From: Synaphobranchus kaupii | Lineage: Eukaryota > Chordata > Actinopteri > Anguilliformes > Synaphobranchidae | Assembly (NCBI GenBank): GCA_029718625.1 | Contig: CM056387.1 | Location: forward strand, 35,374,909-35,438,908 | Reading direction: 5' to 3' | DNA: 64,000 nt | Shown: positions 57,001 to 64,000 of the stretch, in pieces | Numbering within the stretch: the stretch's first letter is position 1 | How the letters are laid out: the number at the start of each line of letters is the position of its first letter | Notes under the pieces: generated by a model | What the model was told of the DNA's origin: nothing | What the model saw: the letters and a program-made list of their open reading frames with translations, nothing else | Databases searched by the model: none | Made by a program: the position numbers and the translations under genes

Positions 57001-60000
57001 CGACGAGAAGTGCAGAATTTTGTCGCAGTGTACATATTTTTGTTTTCGTTTGTGGGAAAGCCGTGTGAGATCGTTTCCCAGCCTGCCTCTGCTCTGACCC
57101 CAGCACAGTCCCTCCTTGTTTCTTATCTGAGGCCAGCAGCGATGTGTCATCTGTCCTGGTGCAGTCCCGTGCCCTTATTCACATATTAGCTTGTCGTCTT
57201 GCGGGAGGTCTCTGGTGTTGCTAGGCAATGCACCAGCAGGCGACGAGTCAATGCACAACTCTCGCCAGGGCGTACCAGTCGCCAGGAAAAAAAAGATTTT
57301 CCTGTGCGAGGACGTGGGTCGAGATTACTCAGAATGTCAGCTGGCCTAGAAAAGAGGCTGTTCAAAATGCTCTCATAATTATCCATTTATTTATAAAGAA
57401 GAGATTAAAACAACCCAATAAGAAAGGATAAATCTGAAGTTTAGAAAGATAAAATAGTGAAAAGAAAGGACTCGAGATAAAGATAGAAAGAGAATGACGT
57501 CATACCAATTTTCATATTATCGTTTTGCATATTGTCAGAGGAAGATAGTGGAAGGGGGTCTGTGGCTGCAGGTCTGTAGAGATGAAAACCAAGCCCTTGG
57601 CTCCGCCCCTTCCTTGTGCGGAATGTATGTGATAAGTCGTACTCACTCTCTCATCAGTTGATTGAAGAACAGCTACGGTTAGCATGCTGTTAGCTCAGCT
57701 ACCTAGATTTGATCTGAGATGCTGGGCGCGCTCGTTTACGGACGCCCGGTACCCTCCACCGGCCGCATGACGGCAGGTGTGTGTGTGTGTGTGTGTGTGT
57801 GTGTTTCTTTTTGTTTATACCAGGGATCTTAAACTCAAATCCCGTAGGCCCTGCTGGTGGCTGCAGGTTGTTGGTGTGATGCCACTCTGAGGTGCTTAGT
57901 TTATGTGTTTGATTGCCTAAAGAATCCACACACCTTGTTTCCAACTGTCTGCTAACTGAATGGAAACCACAAAAACCTGGAGACATTACGGCCCTCCAGG
58001 ACTGGAGTGGGAGACCCCTGATTTACACACTAGTCTATGGCAGGGGTGCACCACTCCAGTCTCGGTGGGGCCGGTGTGTGTTCGCTAGTTTTAGTTCCAA
58101 CCAATTATTCAACACAGACAGATGTATACTACATATCAGACTACAGTAAAACGTTTTCAGCAAGGATTCGTGTGCAACCTGGAGTTGTATTGAAAATCTC
58201 AGATCGAATATAAGCTTGGGCTGATTAATTAAGAGCAATAAAATCCCAAAACGGATCAGCCTTTGTCCAGCATCCTGTCCAGACTCATTGATGATACGAT
58301 GTACTCTGAAACTTCCAGTGCTGACCACTTTCAGCTGCACTGTTAAACCAAGCTACAAGAAGCACCTAAATGCACTTCCAAGAACAATTTACTTCGGGAA
58401 AGACGTTCGACAGTTGAGTGTGTTGCTGCTCAGTTCTCAATTGTTCGCATGTGTTTTTAGAATAAGCTTTTGGGTGTGGCGAGCTATGCCTTTCTGAATC
58501 ATTTTGAGCTGTTCCGTCATGTACGCCGTACTGTAATTATGCAAATGTGCTTGCAGTTGCATTATCCTAATGCTGGAATATTTCTTTAGAGCTATACCTA
58601 TTTAACATTGGAGCGTGATTGAGTCATTGTAACAGAATTATGTTTTTAATGCTGTGTATATAAAGTTTGTGTGTAGAAAATAATGAATGTTTAAAAAGTC
58701 CTCAGTGCCATATAGAGGTGGGTGGAGGGTGAAATGTGTTTGTGCCAACCCCTGCCCTGTGTTATAACCTGCAGCCGTTGTTATAGATAGTAATAACCTG
58801 TTGTAAGTCATAATTTGTCTGGAGCTTTGACTTACAATTAAATTTTAATCGTAGTTGCAGTTTGCCAAGGTGCTTTTTAACGATGGCTGAACTCGCCAAA
58901 CTGTTTAGACCAAAAAAATAAAATAAATAAAAATGAATAAAAAACAAACACTTCTGTTTAATTATAAGTCAGAGAGTTAAGGACACGTGTTGATTGGTTC
59001 CAGGCCAAAGTGTTTTGTGGGCCAGCGATTGACAGCATGTGGTCACTGCTCATTTTGGGATTGGGGAAGCAAGCTTTAGTCTCCAATCACATGGCTTTAG
59101 GTCCTCCGTACCAGCAGGGGACCCTGTTGCTCTCATCTCTTTATTTTCAGCTTCAGTGGGAGGTTAAAGAGTCACATTGAAAGGAAAACCCAGGGAACGT
59201 GTTATAAAATGTACATATAAAATGCTTAAAGACCATCCAGAGTACTTTTTTGATACGTTTTTGATATAGTCCGTTTAAGAGTACCCCATGGGTCCAGTTA
59301 AACATACTGTACCCCTTTTTTTGAAAGGTAAACTGGGGACGCTTTTTAAGTCTATGCTTCCTTTGGTAAAATTGTGCAGTGTATGCCTTTTAGTTGCCTT
59401 CCACTACATGGTTGTGTTTGGAGGCTAAAAGACCCTGTTGACCATGGTCAAATGTTTTATTTGAAATACTTGACCTCCTTTAGACACCACAAAATTCCTG
59501 CAGGTTACTGATAATTTTAAACGATGCGTCCATTTTAACCAATATTCGCAACACAATTTTATTGGTGTCTGAAGAGTGACGTTATTTCAGATACGCGCTT
59601 GGCGCGGTGTTTCTAGGGAGTGAAAGCTGTCACATGATATTTTTGCAATAGAAATGTGGATAATTAAGGGATTTATTAACAGCGAGTGGATTTTATGTGT
59701 CACTGTGAATGTATACATGAAATGACACGCCTCTTTATTTCATTTGGTAACTGGTCTTATTTGTTACCCTTGCAGTTTTTTCCATACTTAACTTTAAACT
59801 TGAACTTAATCTTAAATCCCAGACTTGGGAGTTTTTGTTCAACCAGGGACTGTCTTATTTCAAAAGTGTAAAATAAAATTGCTAATTCTCCAAAAGGATA
59901 GCAGAAATCAGTTCCTTATTATTATTATTATTATTATTATATTATATTTTTCCCTTCAAGATGACATTCAAAAAAGAGATGAAGGCCTTTTCTATTTCCT

Positions 60001-61473
60001 TTCTGTTCCAGAGAAAAAGCTTTGTATCAGATAAAACAAAACCTTAACCTACTGACACCCTCATTTTCCTAATTTTCTCCATTAAATCATGAAGCAATAT
60101 TTATACAATAAGTAGAAAAATATTTTTAAGAGCTTCCTAAGAAAACATTAATCACACCAGGATTCCTGCTGTAATATTTTAAGATGTTCTTACAATTCTA
60201 AATGTCATCATAAATATGATATATATGCATTCACACACCTTTAATCTTCAGTGAACTATTTTTTTCATTAGTGTTCCCGATGGGACAAATATTTAATTAT
60301 GTGTAATATAAACTGAGATTATACCACTTTGTTTGGTTCATGTCAAGTTTGTTTTATTCATTAACGAAATAAATTGAATTTATGAAGATGTATGTGCATT
60401 ATGTATGCCGTGATAGGGGGGGAGTGGGCTTTGCAATGTTAAATATATGAATGGTAGTTTTTGCTTATCACACAGTGGGTAGCGGTGGTTTTCAAGCCAG
60501 TTTATTCACATCTGTGTTTTTGCCTTAATAGACAAAATGTCTTCCACGTTTTGACCGATGCGTCCTTGAGTGCAGACATTCCACTAGACAAACTGGATAA
60601 CCCCCAAATTGCATTTCTCATAAGCGTATCATAAACGGCAGCTTAATCAGTCAAAGTAAGCGTTTACTACAGGGTGTTTATGCTCATAAGGAAATTAAGT
60701 GGTCTGGTCAGCTGACGGAATGTCTGTGGTCACAGTTGAGTCAGCAAATGGAATAGATAAGCCATTTTCCCAAAGTTGACAAACTTGTTTGTTGAAGTTT
60801 TTAAAACAACATTTAAGTTTTTTTTTCCAAACAGAAAGTTTTGTACACAGCACTTATGAGGAACACAATCACAGAGAAAAACAAGATGATGCGGGTGGTA
60901 TTCTGCTGTGTCGTACCATTCACAGTACCTCTGTCCATTCCAGATTTATAGATCTGGAGATGGATAACTTGTCCAATACTGCTGTTCTCGCAAAGCGACA
61001 AAGGTCTATATGCGTGCTGCTGATGTTACTAGCAGAACATGACAAAGGCCTCGTTGAAATAGTCCCCTGGTTGAGGAGAAGAGAAATCCACACACATTAA
61101 ACTTACGGTTGGACTGAACGACTGAAATATGATTACCCAACACTGACTCAGCAAACTCATCAATACAGGGCCGACGTGTTAAAACATCCAGAGAATCTGT
61201 GGAGAAACTGGCTATGTGTAAGAGCTCTTCTTCCAAAATCGTTTATCAAGGATTATTTGCACAAGGAAGCAACACTACAAATCACAGTGGATGAAATAGG
61301 CAGGTAAATATTTACAAATATTGCACAGAAAACAAAACAAACCTTGCCTGTTCCAACCGACTCCGTCGATGCACAAACATGCATCTCTTCATACTGACAA
61401 ATTTACACACAAAGAGCTATCGAGAAATGACAGAGGATACTGTTAAAAGAAAGAATTCATTCACAAATGTTCA
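54084..61473 (+). other. MYORG 3' UTR and downstream intergenic DNA
   Basis: No further exon is supported on either strand. Canonical AATAAA hexamers occur at 56258-56263, near 58236 and clustered near 58917-58940; which one ends MYORG mRNA cannot be told from sequence. A (GT)14 lies at about 57777-57804. A short retroposon-like pair ('cagggatcttaaactcaaat' and 'ccctccaggactggagtggg') lies at about 57821-58020. The neighbours expected from human order (NUDT2, KIF24) are not recognisable here. Confidence 0.4.
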
Positions 61474-61764
61474 GGGGGGTATACGACGAAGCAGGATTAC
61501 TTAACTGCACTGAGTAAAACTCGGAACAGCTGATTTTACTTCAGTCCGTGTTCCGGATTTGGGAGGGTTCCGGGTTTTACTCAGTGCAGTTATCCAGCTA
61601 ACTCAGTAATCCTGCTTCTCTTACTCAGTGCAGTTATCCAGCTAACTCAGTAATCCTGCTTCTCTTACTCAGTGCCGTTATCCAGCTAACACAGTAATCC
61701 TGCTTCTCTTACTCAGTGCAGTTATCCAGCTAACACAGTAATCCTGCTTCGTAGTATACGCCCT
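61474..61764 (+). repeat. Foldback MITE, copy 2, with internal tandem expansion
   Basis: Ends 'ggggggtatacgacgaagca' and 'tgcttcgtagtatacgccct' are inverted repeats. The right arm is amplified: a 44-bp unit beginning 'ttactcagtgcagttatcca' occurs about four times between 61580 and 61750. Same family as 39583-39729. Confidence 0.88.
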
Positions 61765-62900
61765 GGTCTGTTTATTTCATTAGCCCAGCCCTGCTGTAAA
61801 CCATTTTTTACTATAAATAACTTTCTATTGATCCTTGTCATCAGAGGAAAGCGAGTACGCTTGTCTAAGACAGGGCACTACAAGCTGGGGGAAAAACCCA
61901 TGAAAAGGAGTATAAATGGGGTTTTTATAAAAGATCAGAGTGCCAAAGTGTGCTTTTTCTGCTGTTGCTCACCAGGTTTATCTCTGGACACGCAGGGTGT
62001 ATTTTTAGTGTGACACGATTGCTGCACCATCCCATATTCCTGCCAACTGTCCCAGTGCTGGCTGGCGTTATCCCAGTGTAATTCTGCTCACAGAGGTCCA
62101 GAGACTGACACCTGACCTCTACTTGCTGTTACTAAATATCATAAGTACACATGGGGAGTACATTTTATGGCTTTGCTGTAAACAAATTTCTGACATAAAT
62201 ATGAACTGATATTTTGGTTCTCTTTCAATTACCGATGATATGTTACTGAACCCTGTCAATTTTAAGCTTACCTGCCATGATAGAAAACAGCCAATCAGAA
62301 CATACAAAAACTGCTATTATGACCACAGATCATAATAAGTATGCAGGATACTCTCCACTTTGGAATACCTCGGCTGATTTGATCATAATCACTTCTTTAA
62401 CCTTTGATCGAAGGCTATTTTAAAATTCTTTAAAATAGTTTTCCACATTTTCGTTCTTTGATTCCTTTTGAACAGTTCACATAGAAACTAGACAGGTACA
62501 AAGGTTGCTTAAGGATTCTGACATCCTCATTCAGTCCAGTATAATTTATGCCTAATTTTATTGAATGGTTGTTTGAATTAATATCATTAGGTTTCTTTTA
62601 CTTGCATGTCTCTAAGCTGTTTGTTCATGCATAAATCTGTGCTGCTTGTGATCTGAGACCATTGTGATTTGTATTTACAAACACAAACACATTGCTTCCC
62701 TCCCTATGCAAACTTGACTGCACAACGGTCGATTACTTGTCTGAACTTTGTGGACTTTCAAACACAAGTAAACTCAGGTACTAAAACAAACAGGTACAAA
62801 AATAAACACGGGTAAAACAAAGACTACAAAAGAACTCAGGAAACAAATAATAAGAACCACTAGAGACCACAGCAAGCAAGCACAAGTTAAGAGACTCTGA
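61765..62900 (+). other. Intergenic stretch without recognisable features
   Basis: Ordinary AT-rich sequence; short open frames only, no splice-supported exon, no tandem array that I can support. Confidence 0.35.
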
Positions 62901-63363
62901 GGCTGCATTTGGATCCAATTTAACACATTGCCTTCCCTTGCTCTCTTACCTCGAGTCAGCCATTTTGTGAGACAATTGGTGACTTGCAGCAAGTGAACTT
63001 AACAGGTGCTCTGCTAGGGAGGATTGACGAGAAACAAACCAAAATGGAACCGAACCGCCCTGGTAACCGATAGAGGAAGTGCGACCCCATAGAGTTGAAA
63101 CGTGACCGCCAACTTTTTCCGTGTGGAGCATTGCATTGTGGGATTCCCTTCTTGCTGGAAGCTTGCATTTTATACCCTTGGTGGAAGGGAGGATAAACTA
63201 GGGAGCGACTGAATACCAGTGCTCCCTCCCCTTTCTTAAAATTGAATGGAAGCCCACTTGGTGTGGCTGCCATATTTTATCCTGGCATTCTGGGTATTCC
63301 CTCCTTGAAGCAAGGGAAGGGACCGAAAAGAAGAAAGCATAAAATTTGGATCCGAATGCAGCC
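62901..63363 (+). mobile_element. 463-bp terminal-inverted-repeat element
   Basis: The left end 'ggctgcatttggatccaa' is the near-exact reverse complement of the right end 'ttggatccgaatgcagcc'. Inner blocks 'cccttgctctcttacctcga' and 'cttgaagcaagggaaggg' also lie in opposed orientation. The interior matches 1-300 in inverted orientation. No transposase is encoded. Short minus-strand frames are not genes. Confidence 0.85.
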
Positions 63364-64000
63364 CAAGACTGAGCAGCTAAGGAGGGAAACAGGGGCAACT
63401 TAAATACACAGACAAACAAGGAACAGGTGAAAACAATAATTACATAATAGGCGCGACAATCAGGGCTGAATTTTGTCGCCCTCTGGTGTGCAGGAGGGAT
63501 CAAGACAAGGTGGCCACTGTTTGAGTGTTTTTCTTCCCATCGGGGAGTTTTTATCTCGTTTGTTTTTTGGGGGTTCAGGCCTGGTTTTTCGCCCAATTTT
63601 CCTTCTGTTTCTCTGTACAGCGTCTTTGTGACAGTTCTCTGTAAAAACCGCTATACAAATAAACTTGTATTTAACTGCATTTATGTTTAATTGATCATTT
63701 TTATCAGCCAAACTCACAAGCCATACAGAGATGATAGCATTCTAAACTCATGCTCTCCATAACTAATAAAGCTAACAAGTTGAAATAAAAATAACCGTTT
63801 AACAACTTGCTTCATGAGTTCAAGCTTCAAGGTTCATCTACTCCCTTAGTCCCGCCTTGGTTGCGGTTTGCATTTGTAAATACAATGTAAAACGGGAGGT
63901 GTCGGTATCAGCCAATATGAAAAGTCAAATACAGGCTGTCGATATTGGCCCCCAGAAGAATGCCTTTATAATGTGTTTGAATGCAGCCAAAGATCTGCGT
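63364..64000 (+). other. Terminal stretch, no gene seen
   Basis: Contains a retroposon-like tail at about 63610-63665 ('acagcgtctttgtgacagtt', 'aaccgctatacaaataaac'). Nothing else is supported. Confidence 0.4.

Overview
The window is genomic DNA of a ray-finned fish, most probably a teleost. The evidence is spliced vertebrate genes with GT-AG introns, the gene order FAM219A to MYORG that I know from human 9p13, and many fish-type interspersed repeats and minisatellites. There is no sign of prokaryotic organisation. All four genes I can support lie on the plus strand.

Layout. (1) 1-3071: the last two coding exons of FAM219A; its final intron is filled by a 71-bp minisatellite. (2) 3072-15198: 3' UTR and intergenic DNA, with a 1.7-kb, 27-bp minisatellite (63 units) and several transposon-derived repeats. 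(3) 15199-33740: a complete 15-exon nicalin gene (552 codons). Its introns carry minisatellites, long G and C runs, a hAT transposon with a perfect target duplication, a MITE and a Tc1 remnant. (4) 33741-38656: intergenic tandem repeats. (5) 38657-43091: a four-exon gene assembled here from splice sites, encoding a 147-residue basic protein that I cannot name. It sits where mammals carry C9orf24/SPMIP6. (6) 43092-48673: repeats and the probable promoter and 5' leader of MYORG. (7) 48674-54083: MYORG in two coding exons, a type II membrane GH31 glycosidase. (8) 54084-64000: MYORG 3' UTR and intergenic DNA, with a foldback element and a 463-bp terminal-inverted-repeat element also present at the window start.

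The genes are not an operon and share no evident pathway: nicalin works in ER membrane-protein insertion, MYORG is a secretory-pathway glycosidase, FAM219A has no known function, and the 147-residue protein looks like a small microtubule- or cilium-type protein by one weak motif only. Exon joins were derived by hand from splice consensus and phase. Family assignments rest on remembered sequences, not on a search.
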